Shown here: one piece after another, positions 31,525-41,993 of the stretch
Numbering within the stretch: position 1 is the stretch's first letter
Layout: every line of letters begins with the position of its first letter
Assembly (NCBI GenBank): GCA_027575765.1
Contig: JANBPT010000025.1
Span: 1 to 64,000, forward strand
Length of the DNA stretch: 64,000 bases
Source of the DNA: Tieghemiomyces parasiticus
Lineage: Eukaryota; Kickxellomycota; Dimargaritomycetes; Dimargaritales; Dimargaritaceae
Direction of reading: 5' to 3'
Translations under genes and position numbers: made by a program
Notes under the pieces: generated by a model
Databases searched by the model: none
Seen by the model: the letters and a program-made list of their open reading frames with translations, nothing else
Told to the model about the DNA's origin: nothing

Positions 31525-32355
31525 CTGCATTGTTGGAGGGCGACCCTCAACTGACTGCAGAGCCACCAACCCATGCCTGTCGTATTTCCCATGGTACCAT
31601 GTACAATGTCCTGCTCAGGGACCTGGGGGTGCACAGCTATTTCAATTGTTAGGTCCCCCACAACCTCATCCACGACTAGTGCCACCAACAGGTACGTTTT
31701 GTCACTGAGTTCCTGGAGGAGTTCAATGGGACCAGTGACTACCTGCTGGACTCCATCGTCACAAGTGATGGGACTTGGATGTATATTTATGACCCCCCCC
31801 CCTTGCCAGCTTTAGTCGCCGGAGGTGGTGCCCTAAAGGTGGTCCTATCCCAACTGAGACTCGCCGAGGCCATGGCACACTCAAGGTGATGCTGACCATT
31901 GTTTTTCACCAGGCGTGGCTTGTTACATCTAAGGGTGAAGGTGCAGGGGGTAATGGTCCAAACTTCCACGTTCTTCCCCCCAGGCCTGGAGCATGGACTT
32001 CAGCCCATACCCTACATAGAGTTTGGTGGAGATCTTGGCACCAGGGGGCTTGACAATGATAATGCACCACTGCATCGTGCTGCAGCCATCTGTACCAACA
32101 TTTCCGGCACCGGAATCAAAGTTGTGCTAGTCCTTCCCTACCGTCCTGACCTGCCCCTCTGCGATTTCTGGCAGTTCAGGAATATCAAACGATGGCTGAG
32201 GGGTAAGAAGTTCACCATGGTGGAGGTGACTGTGGACGCCTGGCAATCGGAGTTGGTTAAGTTCTGGCCAAGTGGCTTTGGAGTCTGCTATGGTAGCTAG
32301 TTAGAACAAGGTTGTCGAGTGGTACAGAGTGACGATGGCTATATTTAATAAACAT
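31525..32355 (+). mobile_element. Decayed mariner-family (DD34D) transposase
   Basis: Fragments in shifting frames follow a mariner transposase in order: the linker motif GGRPST after the helix-turn-helix (about 31529), YNVLLRDLGVHSYF, VRFVTEFLEEFNGTSDYLLDSIVTSDG with the first catalytic Asp, WMYIYDP, then VMLTIVFH. Next come DNDNAPLHRA with the second Asp and LPYRPDLPLCDFWQF with the third Asp, 34 residues between second and third, the DD34D spacing. The C-terminal GKKF and WYRVTMAIFNKHHFE close it. Stop codons and frame changes (for example before 31680 and near 31890) make it inactive. I could not define the inverted terminal repeats. The 480-bp repeats at 7.8 and 14.3 kb share two blocks with it. 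Confidence 0.85.
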
Positions 32356-33327
32356 CATTTTGAACTTAAGAACTCTAAACTTTATGGAACACAAATAACG
32401 GTAATTGGTGTCATTTTTCACTTTCCAGGTCCGCCGTTAAGTACGATTGTAGATCCAACCCGGTCCGGTCTGGAGAGCAGTTTCTTTGAACCCATTTATC
32501 AATATTACCTAACGTTACTTGATTTGCCTCTCGTAGTATGACCAGGTACGGGGGTTCAATTTTTAAGCTTAATTCAACCCCGGAAGCATCTAGTGTGCCA
32601 TCTTATGCCCATACGCCGGAGCGCCACGGTGCCGACAGCCCTTTGCCAGTCAATGCGTATGATTTATACAGCTACTTGGAAATGAAGCTGGACGACATAA
32701 GTCACTAACCTGTATACCTAAATATGAGGGTATATAACAAGTCGAGTCCGCTGGGTTGGTCGAATTTAGGCTTGAGTCATTATTCACAAACACTAAGATA
32801 GGTATAGCTTGTTAATTTTATTGATATTCACAATTTCGAGCCATATTTACCAAGTACAATAGGCAGGTCTTCATATGGTATTCGTATTTAGAGGGCCGAA
32901 GTTACGGGATCACGCCAACCGATGGGACACCCAAAGCCTCACCGGTGATCAATACCGCCATTGGGCACGTCGTAAGTCACGTCGCCTTTTTTATGCGAGC
33001 CTTGCCAGGGCCAGGACCTACGTGTCTGGCGCATTTGTTGCCGGCGCTGTAGTTTTAGTCCATCATAACGAGACGCTCGTTAAGAGTACTTGTCAAGTTT
33101 GGAGCCCTCCAACGGTGATCAAGTGCCAACTCGGGCGTGAGGAAACCATATGCATAGCAAAACTCTCCAGGGTCTAGCCCAAGGACTTCAGAACCTAATT
33201 TTTCCACTCGGCTAGAGAGAGCTAACCGATCCGCCCGCGAAGGTAACCGGTATATTAGGTGAACTGACAACGATATAGTCATTACTTCGGCCATTATATG
33301 TGGGCCGTTTACAGGAGGACGCGGGGT
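32356..33327. other. Intergenic: mariner flank and ASK1 3' flank
   Basis: About 1 kb, AT-rich up to 32900. A 100-codon frame at 32875-33177 has no family resemblance and I do not call it. No RNA gene recognised. Confidence 0.4.
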
Positions 33328-35279
33328 TCAGAACGGCCGGGGGGCGGAGCGACCGGACCAGTGGGTCGATTTCGGCGCACAGGGGGATTCATTACTCAGC
33401 ACTACCTGTACCGTCTCATCACCGATGATAGCGTTTAGAGAGGCCGGGCCTAGCGGGCGACGGATGGTCTGGCCGGGGCCGGCCGCTGACGGTAGAGGGG
33501 ACGGTGAAGAGAGTAGGTCGTCTAGTTCGCTGTGGTGGTCCCGGGACATGGGCGGGGAGCCCCTGGGGCTATCCAAGGTCGCACCGTGGTCCTCTTTCTC
33601 CCCTTCGGTATCCATGGTATCCCCATGGGTGCGTTGGCTCGTATATCGACTCGGGCTACTGAGGCCAGTATCGAACCCGTCGTCGTCATCATCATCATCT
33701 AAAACTTCCGGCAGGATGGCCGTAGTATCGTACTTGCGTGTCAGCTCGCTGATCATTATGGTATCCTCCGGGTCGTCGAACAGAAGGGATTGTAGCTCCT
33801 TGTTGCGCACCGAGAGGCGGCGGTCGGTGCGACCGATTCGTTTGGCGCACGGCGAGAGGGTAAAAGTGGGTGATGTGGTATCGGTGGTGACGATCCGCTG
33901 CTGCTGGGCTGGCGAAGTCCACTGTGGGTACCCGGTGCCCTGCGAGATGGCAGAGTCCATCCCAGTCCGTGGGATGAACGGTGCTGGACTGGCCAGGAAA
34001 GACGCATCACCCACAATCGCTGCCTCTTCCTGATTTTCGTGCTTGATCGAGGAGGTCGAGGAGGCCGGAAGGGACTGGTTGTCATCGTACCGGTCAAGCA
34101 CGGTGGCCGTCGCAGGGCTCCACACTGGTTGGCTGTCGAGCATATCCCGATCGGTGGAGGCTTCGGAGGGGGCGTACCGGGCGGACGACACCGGTAGAGA
34201 GGGTTGCAAAGGCGGGGTGTGGGCCATGTCACGGAGGCCGTGATTGACCGTGGTGGTCTGGTGGGGCGTATAATGAGCTACTAGGCGGCGGACGTCACTG
34301 GGTGTGGATCGGAAGGACATCATATCGGAGGCCGACGATTCTCCGCTGTGGTGGACGTTTGGCTGGCCGTAGTCATAGCCACCGTTGGTACTGCCCCTTA
34401 AAAGGGAGGCCGTGTCGAACGATAAGTCGGACGGCGGGGGCCGGTGGAAGGTGGCATTGCCGCAACCAGACGAAACGGATCGCCGGGCGGCTGAGTATAG
34501 ACTAAGAGTGTCAGCATCTCCACCCACGCGGGACGGGGTACCTTGGAGATCGAAGCTGGAAGTACTGGAAGCGGTATCGAGGTCGGCCGCGGTGATGGGC
34601 GCTCCGCTGCGGGCGGCCGAAGGGTAGTGCAGAGCCGGTCGAGATTTGGATAGGGTTGACACGGGGTGATGTACGGACCGGAAGGACGGGGATAAGACGG
34701 GGGTCTGGAAGGATCGTAAAGACAGGGCCAGGCGACTCCGTGCTGACCCCGGGGTTTGGACGTAGCCCGGGTGTCCGCTGGCCACGCTACCTGGACGGAC
34801 GGAGCCTTGATCATCCGCGTCCAGCGGATAATTGAAGGCGTCTGGCTCGCCACCTTCCCCGGCTTCCGTGCCCGTTTCCGGTGCAATGGGTCGGGCGAAG
34901 ATCTCAAAAAATTGCAACCAGGGCTATCCAAGTTGTGAAAAGAAAGGGGTCATGGGGAGGATCGGATAGGGAGAGGCGGAAGGAGAGGAGAGATGTGAGT
35001 TAGCGCCTTCCCAGCATTTATTTTTGGTTAGGCTGCCACTATCGGCTTGACCTCACTACGACGACCGACTCAATTGTACTAGAAGCGAGCCATTGTCGGA
35101 CTTACTTTGCAAATTTCCAAAAGCTTCTTGGACGCTTTACCTAGTCGCTCGATCCGCGGTAGAAGCTCGCTTTCTAGGTTTTTGTGGGTGACAGCGAAGT
35201 TGGCGTCGATCTCCTGGAGTAAGTAGGTAATGTTCTGCTCCAAGAGCTCGATTTGCGCTGCGGGCTCCATTTGCTCCAT
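33328..35279 (-). CDS. ASK1: DASH/Dam1 complex subunit Ask1
   Basis: Subunit of the fungal ring complex that couples kinetochores to microtubules. Minus-strand exons 35279-35106 (58 codons) and 34923-33328 (532 codons), intron 182 bases, give 589 residues. The family's conserved part is the N-terminus: LEQNITYLLQEIDANFAVTHKNLESELLPRIERL, then across the junction PWLQFFEIFA, matching LTLQEID-NF, ILP-VERY and W-QFFE-A in other Ask1 proteins. The rest is disordered and Ser/Thr/Pro-rich. A short motif SLLFDDPEDTIMISELTRKYDTTAILPE, followed by an Asp run, resembles helical motifs in the middle of longer fungal Ask1 proteins. It is about twice the length of the yeast protein. Many Ser/Thr-Pro sites fit Cdk1 regulation, known for yeast Ask1; that is inference here. 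Confidence 0.85.
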
Positions 35280-35977
35280 GGCGGCGTCGGGGTAAGGTGA
35301 ACGGTCGATTGGCGCTTAAATGCCTTGGTAACCGGCAGACGGGCCCAGCACAATCAGGAAAGGGTGAGTTGTCCGAGGCGCAAGGATGATGAATAAAGTA
35401 GGTTCAAACTCCGACGTGGTCTGTTTTGGCGGACATTTACAGACGAGAAGAAGAGGATAGTATTGGATGCATTGTTTCCGACTCAGTGCATGCGTTAGAG
35501 CTCAAGTTCGATGTGACCTAGTCGAGGTATCGAACGACTTGGGCTCCAAGCGCTACCGGCCTACACCTACCCTCCTGCTTGCCGAATGGCTTACCAGCCA
35601 CTGTAAACACAGTGAGCCGAGGCTTATTGTTCCCGCCTCGCAGACTCAGGTTTGTTTATCAGCACAGACAGTGTTGACTCAAGTCCTCTCCCGCGTTAAC
35701 TATGTAACCCAGTGGCGCACTCACGACGTCCAGCCCTCAGGCGGGATCCCGGCGCTCTACTTGGCTTGTATAGCAGCTCTGGTATCCACTTTTTGGGAGA
35801 CACCGGCCACTCCCACTATGAAACCGTGCCCGGTATACCTAAGCACTGAAAACTTCCATCCGGTCTTTGTTTACGTACTATTTCCCATCATTCTCTTTCC
35901 TCTGCTATTCTTGCTGCATTCCACTGACCTTGGTCCCCTTCAGTAGCCGTACTCCCTATCCTCGCCAATCCTTCACC
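35280..35977. other. Divergent promoter region of ASK1 and CDC4
   Basis: About 700 bases with strong pyrimidine-rich sequence just before the CDC4 ATG. A 159-codon frame at 35467-35946 covers most of it but has no family features and ends in the pyrimidine tract, so it is judged non-coding. Confidence 0.45.
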
Positions 35978-36593
35978 ATGGCTGCGACCCGCACCGGCAA
36001 CGGCACCACGGAAGGTAAGCATCTCATCAGATTGTCACCATCTCTACCGAGTAGGTGACAGAGCCTGCGCTATGCTACCCAGGGCCGTTTTCTAGCCAGC
36101 CGTTTAACTCACACGCATCAATCTGGCACCAACCTCCCCTCCCCTCCCTACAGAATACAAGGAGGCCTTCTCCCTGTTCGACAAGACAGGCCAGGGACAC
36201 ATCCCTCTCGAGTCCCTCGGTACCCTCCTGCGGGCTTTGGGCCAGAATCCCACCGAAACCGAGCTCGCCGAGATCGTCGGTGACCTGGAAGCCGAACGCG
36301 GGGCTCAGCAGTCCAAGAACGTCGACTTTGATGCCTTCCTCCGCATCCTGCAGCGTCCCGGTGGGTTTGCCAAGCCCAGCGAAGACGCCTTCGAGGAGTT
36401 TGTGCAGGCCTTCCAAGTTTTCGATAAGGAAGGCAACGGGTTCATCTCCGCCGGCGAGCTGCGCTATGTGCTCACGTCCCTCGGCGACCGTCTCTCCGAC
36501 GAGGAGGTTAGCGAACTACTCAAGGGCGTCGAAACGGATAAGAACGGCAATATCCACTACGAGGAGTTTGTCAGGATGCTGCTCGAGTCCTAG
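35978..36593 (+). CDS. CDC4: Myosin essential light chain, Cdc4 type
   Basis: EF-hand light chain of type II and V myosins, required for the cytokinetic ring in fission yeast. Exons 35978-36014 (37 bases) and 36154-36593 give 158 residues. The first short exon encodes MAATRTGNGTTE with a good start context (TTCACCATGG). FSLFDKTGQGHIPLESLGTLLRALGQNPTETEL, FLRILQRPGGF, FQVFDKEGNGFISAGELRYVLTSLGDRLS and GVETDKNGNIHYEEFVRMLLE follow. RALGQNPT and LRYVLTSLG are hallmark Cdc4/essential light chain segments rather than calmodulin. The third EF-hand loop (DKEGNGFISAGE) and the fourth (DKNGNIHYEE) keep most calcium-liganding positions; the first (DKTGQGHIPLES) lacks the final Glu. The symbol follows S. 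pombe; it is not the budding-yeast F-box Cdc4. Confidence 0.93.
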
Positions 36594-36876
36594 ACGGAGA
36601 GAAGATGACTGGATGGGGGGGGACGCGGTTTTGCTGGCTCATATCGGCCTAGTCCTCACTAACCTTGCTCCACTTTTCGACAAGTCACATCTAGTGTACG
36701 ATCGACCTTACAATCCCCCCCTCTTTGGTTCGTTTTCTTTTTTAAAAAATTTCTATTTTGACTCTTTCACTCGCTTGTGACTCAACGTCCCTATCCTCTC
36801 CTGTAATAAATCCGCCATTTGGTCACCCATTGAAAATAGTGTGTATTATGGAATGTAACATGCTTGCCGTGGGTGG

Positions 36877-37869
36877 CTAGAGTCGCGACGGAAGAAAACC
36901 ATCACCCCGGCCGCCTAAGGACTCCCCCATCGGGCTGGCGGAGCGGCGATGCGTACCGTCGTCCGCCTCTGCCCAGGTTCGCTCTAAATTAGCAAGCTCT
37001 GGCGATGCCTCCGCTGTACCGGAGCGGCTGTCATAAGGGTTACGCACTAGGAACGGATGGTGGAGCTCGGCATCAAAGGAGCCGTACACGGCGTCGGTGT
37101 ACTCGACTGTACGGCTCAAGTAACTGTCGACTGCCGTGTCCGTGTGCTCGCCTGACACTATCAGGGGCGCCCTTGAAGCTCGGTTGGCCCGTGTTCTCCC
37201 CGATGCCGGGCCATCTACGTACCGCCTCGCCTGTTCGTCTGGGTTCGGCGGGACATACACGTCGTCGAAAACACCCATCATGTTGAAAATCTCGTCTAGG
37301 TCGGCTGTGGCGTCACGGCAGCCCTCGTGAAGGCGGTAGCGGTTGGCGATGGGTCGACTCATGTGGGCCAAAGTATAGTCGGTCGGCCCGGAGGTTGGTG
37401 TATGGGCCAAGGGCCGCGTGAGGTTAAAATCTGGCCGCTCGCGGTTCTGCCCAGTGGGATTTGGTAGCCTGGTAGACCCCCAGATTGGGTCAGGTTTGTG
37501 ATCATTCAGGCTTTGAGTCGAGGTCGATCGAAAAAGCCGCTTGACGTCGTCTTCTATCCGATCTATCGGTGTAGATGGACCTGGGTGGGAGGACTCGGTA
37601 GTAAATCCTTCACGATGAGCCTGGGTTGGCTGCGTGGTAATCCCCGCAGTGGCTGATGTCCCGGCGGTCTTGCTGGCGCCGGCCACAGTGCGTTGCAGTG
37701 CGGGCGATACAGACGACGGTGAGGTCAGGCTGGACCATAGCGTGCGGGTTGAGGTGGCCAGGGACGAAGTCAGCCCGGACGTCTGGTGGTCACGAGCGGT
37801 AAGGGGGTCCTTGGCGTCGGTGGCGGGTGCCTTACCCTTCGACAGGGAAGCTCTTCCTGGGTCAGCCAT
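36877..37869 (-). CDS. Hypothetical disordered protein, 330 aa
   Basis: Single-exon frame from ATG 37869 (context TTCGACATGG) to TAG. The first 130 residues are Ser/Thr/Ala-rich and low-complexity (TSPSSVSPALQRTV, TSATAGITTQPTQ). The middle contains a more ordered, acidic-hydrophobic stretch, CRDATADLDEIFNMMGVFDDVYVPPNPDE, which looks like a conserved short motif. A later segment reads DSYLSRTVEYTDAVYGSFDAELHHPFL. No signal peptide or membrane segment. I do not recognise the family. Codon use and GC match the neighbouring genes and the frame is long and free of stops, so it is probably real. It lies downstream of EIF2A's 3' end on the same strand. Confidence 0.65.
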   Translation of the reverse strand: MADPGRASLSKGKAPATDAKDPLTARDHQTSGLTSSLATSTRTLWSSLTSPSSVSPALQRTVAGASKTAGTSATAGITTQPTQAHREGFTTESSHPGPSTPIDRIEDDVKRLFRSTSTQSLNDHKPDPIWGSTRLPNPTGQNRERPDFNLTRPLAHTPTSGPTDYTLAHMSRPIANRYRLHEGCRDATADLDEIFNMMGVFDDVYVPPNPDEQARRYVDGPASGRTRANRASRAPLIVSGEHTDTAVDSYLSRTVEYTDAVYGSFDAELHHPFLVRNPYDSRSGTAEASPELANLERTWAEADDGTHRRSASPMGESLGGRGDGFLPSRL

Positions 37870-38547
37870 GTCGAAGGTTGTGTGTAGGTTTTCTTCTTTT
37901 GGAGGGGCTAGCCGGCTAAATGGATAGGTCAGGTCTTGTCAGGAGCCTCGATTTCCGAAATGAGGGCCAACATGCGGGGTCTCTAGGGTGTGCGAGGAAA
38001 ATGTGGGCTAGGGTGGGTGAGACGGTTGGCCGAGACGAAAGGTCCAAGGAATATATGGGTAGGGGCCAGAAGCAAGTAAGGGAGGGAGGATGTGGTTAGG
38101 TTCGTCAACGTCAAAGAGTTAGGAAGGGACTAGTCTGCCGGGGCTTGTGACTGGCCTGAGTGGGTGCGTAGGTCAGCAAGATTATCACGAGCCGGCAGAG
38201 CCAATGTACTCGAGCATGCCTTCCGGTAGGCGTGGCTCTCCAGTTTGGACTTCCCACTGGGAGTGCTTGACAGAGTTGCCAATGAGGAGCCCATATTTCT
38301 TATTTTTTAATAGATACCAAAGGCGGATGGTAGAGGGGCACCTGGCCTTACTAATCGTAGAAATCGGGCAGTATCTAGGGTTTTATTCCGGAGCGACTTT
38401 GTGAGCTAGAAATCACATCAGTCAGCGGTGAGAGGGGAAATCAATACTATTTTGACCCCTTCAATAAAACTCGTTGAGACGGCAACCCATGTAGTTAAAT
38501 AGCAGACGGGAACCCCCCTCCCCCCTCTTCCATTCACCATGGCCCGT
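37870..38547. other. Intergenic between EIF2A and the 330-aa gene
   Basis: About 680 bases, the EIF2A 3' flank and the promoter of the downstream hypothetical gene. Purine-rich on the + strand. No gene. Confidence 0.45.
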
Positions 38548-40546
38548 CTAGGCCTGGTTCTTGGAGGACTTGAGCGTCTGCAGCTCGGCCCGGAGATTAG
38601 CTTCCTTCTGAATCTTGACGATCTGCTCGGGTTCGAGGGTGGCACCTTCGTTCTGGCGCTGTTTGAGAGTCTCGATCTGCTTGAGCTGCCGGGTGACGGT
38701 ACGCAACCGGTTGCTGACTGCATTCTCGCCGGGAGTGGAACTGGCGCCAGGCGGCGGAGCGGCGCCAGGAATGTAGCGGGCCTGGGTACCGGCTTTGTAA
38801 ACCGGTGGGGCGGCAGCGACGGCGGGCGAGGCCGAGGTGGCCCCGCCGTTGGCCCGCTGGTTCTCGTCGTCCCGCCGGAAAGACGCCGGGGTAGGGGTGC
38901 CGCGGGCGTGAGGTGGACGGTAGGCTCCCGCGGCGACGGCCGGGCGAGTCGGAGTCTTAGATTCGACCGTGATACCGCGCGGGGGCGGGGACAGAGCGGA
39001 ACGGTCGGGGAAGCGCTGCACTGGCAGGGGACGCCAGGTGGTCTGGTACAGTTCGTGAATCGGGCGGTGGAAGAGGAGGCTGCCGGTGTGGTGCCAGACC
39101 TTGATGCCATTGTCGACGCGCAGCCGCGGGGACAGTGTCGCCGTCATGAGGTGGCGACCGCTGGGCGCCCACGCACAGGTTGTCGAGTTGCTGCAGTCGA
39201 GGGTTACCAGCTTAGTGCGCGTCTTGAGGTCCCAAATATCCGTCTGGCCGGTCAGGTTGCCGAACCCGGCGATGGCTACCAGTCGGCCCTGGGGATTGAA
39301 CTGCACAAAGTTGCGCGGCGCCGTGCCAAAGTCGTGGATACGGTTGGCGCGACGATCGAATAGGGCCGCCTTGGCAGGCATGTAGCCATATACCACTGCA
39401 AACTCTTTGGCATCTGGGTCGGGGTTCCATGCTACATCGTGGATGGGACCCTCCTTGTCCAGCACCACGTGGCAGTCAAAGTTACCCGTAATGGTTAGGT
39501 AATAGAGGTTGGTCTCGCCGTAGTACGACTTACCCGTCGAGTCCATGTCGGTGGAGCACAGCACCAGCAGGTTAGTACCCAAGGAGTTCCAAATGAGCTG
39601 GGCCGTGTCGGCCTTGAAAAAGGTCTTTTGGGCCAGGGGCTGGCGAAACTGGCCCACGGCGTAAAGACGCACGTGGCCCGGTTGGCTCTTGCGGGCAGGT
39701 ACGAACACGGCCACGGCAGGGGAACGGCCGGGCGAGAAGGCGAAGGTCGAAACGCCCTCCAACTGCAGACGCAGGTGGACTCCACGATCCAGCCTGGTGG
39801 GGTCGAAGAAGTGGACCTCATTGGTGGCCAAGATAGCGCAATACTGCTCGTTGTAACTCCACTGAAAGGTCCAGCTGGACTGCAGCTTGCGAGTAAAGGC
39901 CCCCAGCTGCTCGCCCGTGGCCGTGGCCCAGATGAGCGTGTTCTTGGGCAGTGGGCCTTCGGGTGGCTTCACAAAGCGCTCCCACGTCAGCAGGTAGGTG
40001 CCTTGCGGGGAAAAGTCAAGCTCCACGACGCCGGCCCGGGGTAGCACCTGGACCGTCTGGTTCTTGGCCACGTCCAGGATATGTACGGCGTCATTCGAAG
40101 CCCACGCGAACAGTCGGCCGTCAGGGCTATACTTCATAGCCCGGAGCATACCCTGGGGCTTGTCAAAGCCGGCGACATCCTGGACCTGGGGCGGTCCCGT
40201 GAGGAGGCCGATCTCTTTGACGGAGCGATCTGTGGAGGGCGGGGTATAGGAGAGCGGTGAAGCGTGATTTATCAGATAGAGTTCGAGTAGGGCTCGGTAC
40301 CCCTCCCCACAAGTGGGGAAATGTCTTCATTCACTCGGGCACAGGGAGCTGGGTGGGCGGGCGGGACAAGTGAAAAAAAGAGGGGGAGAAATTCATAGCC
40401 GCGGCTGGCGCTGGTCGCCGGGGTCGATGCATCGGGGAATTAGAGATCGACTACCACGGAGCCAGCCCGATTCGTCGGTAGAAAACGGCGGCGGCCCGCC
40501 TCTACGGGGTAGGGGTCTACTTACAGGCGATCTGGAGGTCTTCCAT
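38548..40546 (-). CDS. EIF2A: Eukaryotic translation initiation factor 2A
   Basis: WD-repeat initiation factor that can deliver Met-tRNAi independently of eIF2. Minus-strand exons 40546-40525 (22 bases, MEDLQIA) and 40229-38548 give 567 residues. The beta-propeller starts at SVKEIGLLTGPP and FDKPQGMLRAMKYSPDG and includes LLTWERF, FQWSYNEQYCA, VAVFVPARK, DVAWNPDPDAKEFAVVYGYMPAKAALFD, NFVQFNPQGRLVAIAGFGNLTGQTDIWD and CAWAPSGRHLMTATLSPRLRVDNGIKVWH. These last three are signatures of eIF2A. A Pro/Ala-rich linker with RPPHARG and a C-terminal coiled coil (LKQIETLKQRQ, ANLRAELQTLKS) end the protein, as in homologues. The 295-base intron directly follows codon 7. The upstream divergent gene is THI80. 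Confidence 0.95.
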
Positions 40547-41993
40547 GACACGGGGGGAAAGGCGTGCTGCAGTACGTGGTGGGGCGCGGTACGGATGGAA
40601 GAAGGTCAGAGTCTACCGAACGGCGACAGAACACAGGCAGAAGGGGGGAAAAAAGAAAGAAGAGAGGACACCGGAGGCGGTGAGATTCAGGGCAGAGCAG
40701 GGATGGCGACCCGTGGGCAGGGCGGGATGCGCTTTGGAATGGATGGGAAGGGGATGAGGGTGGGCCTTGTGCCTGTACGCTCACTGGGTGTGGCTTGACA
40801 GGTCTGGACATCGCGGCGTGGGAGATATCTGTATACGTGGGCGGGCCGTTGGAATGATGCCGGGGTATTCCGCTGTGGCGGAAGGGTGATTGCTGGCGCC
40901 AGCCCCGGGGTCGAGGTGTCCCTGCGAGCGATAAGCGGGGTTGCTAGCGATAAAAGATCCGCACTGCTACGTTTAATAGGCCTTCTGTCCGATGATACGG
41001 TGGTGACTATGTAGATAGAGCAGTGCGCAATAATGTGTCTACTCGAGCAAGCCAGTTACTCCAGAGCCGGTGGTGCCTTTAGCACCAAGTAAGGCTGATT
41101 GATAAAACCAAATAAGGCGCATATATTACCTTGGCCAGACCCGTGTGGCCCTACGCCGCGTTAGTCCAGAGCTCGCCGCCTCAATCTTTACAGGGTTATC
41201 GTCTCAGCAGAACGAACCCACTCTGACGGCCTACCCTAGGACTTGAAGGGACACCGCCAGCCAAGGCCCTGCTTTAACTCATGGCTAAACGGACCGTAGT
41301 CATAATCCCTCGCATCCAATACAATGTGAGGGACTTGTCCAGCGTCAACGACGCGGGGAAACGACTGCGGCCTGCAAGGAGCAGCGCGGTCATTCTGGCC
41401 GCTGCTTGCACTCATCGGAAAGGATAGATGGAGGGGGGTCGTCGGATATATGGTGGCGTGGATAGATGCCGAGGGCATCTAGTATCCCCCCCCACTGGGT
41501 GCCGTCCCTGTGCTTGGTCTGTAGCCCCCCACATGGTTGAAATCACCGGTAGGTTTTGGATCAAGTACCCCTTACTATCCTGCCCATCTCTTTGGATAAT
41601 CCGCTGGAGTCTCAGCCAAATAACGTGCCAGACTAGGTGTGTTCTACACCGCCACTCTACGCTGCCCCCCCCCGTGGTAATCACATTTCTGGTCTGCAGA
41701 CATACCCCTGGAGCAACGTAGTACGAGGTTCAACTAGGCCAGATGTGCGTGGGGGATAAAGGGGTTGCACAAACCCCCCTACCCGCGTCCAGCCGCACCC
41801 CCAGTCCAGCGTCACCGGTCCTGCTATAGCTTCCCTATCCGACCCTCCCCCAGCTCACTGACGTGCCTTGACGCCAAGCTGACAGCCTCATTGAATCTCT
41901 ACATTTATTCTACCTCTGCCTACTGCACCATTCCTTTAGTACCCTTTACCTACACCCGATTACGACTGCCATTACGCAGGTTAATTTCTACAA
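40547..41993. other. Divergent promoter region of EIF2A and THI80
   Basis: About 1.45 kb. No gene; the 200 bases before the THI80 start are pyrimidine-rich. No thiamine riboswitch recognised. Confidence 0.45.

Noticed and set aside
32875..33177. 100-codon + strand frame
   Set aside because: In AT-rich intergenic DNA, no motif, no splice partners.
35467..35946. 159-codon + strand frame upstream of CDC4
   Set aside because: No family features; ends in the pyrimidine-rich tract 31 bases before the CDC4 ATG and occupies the promoter.
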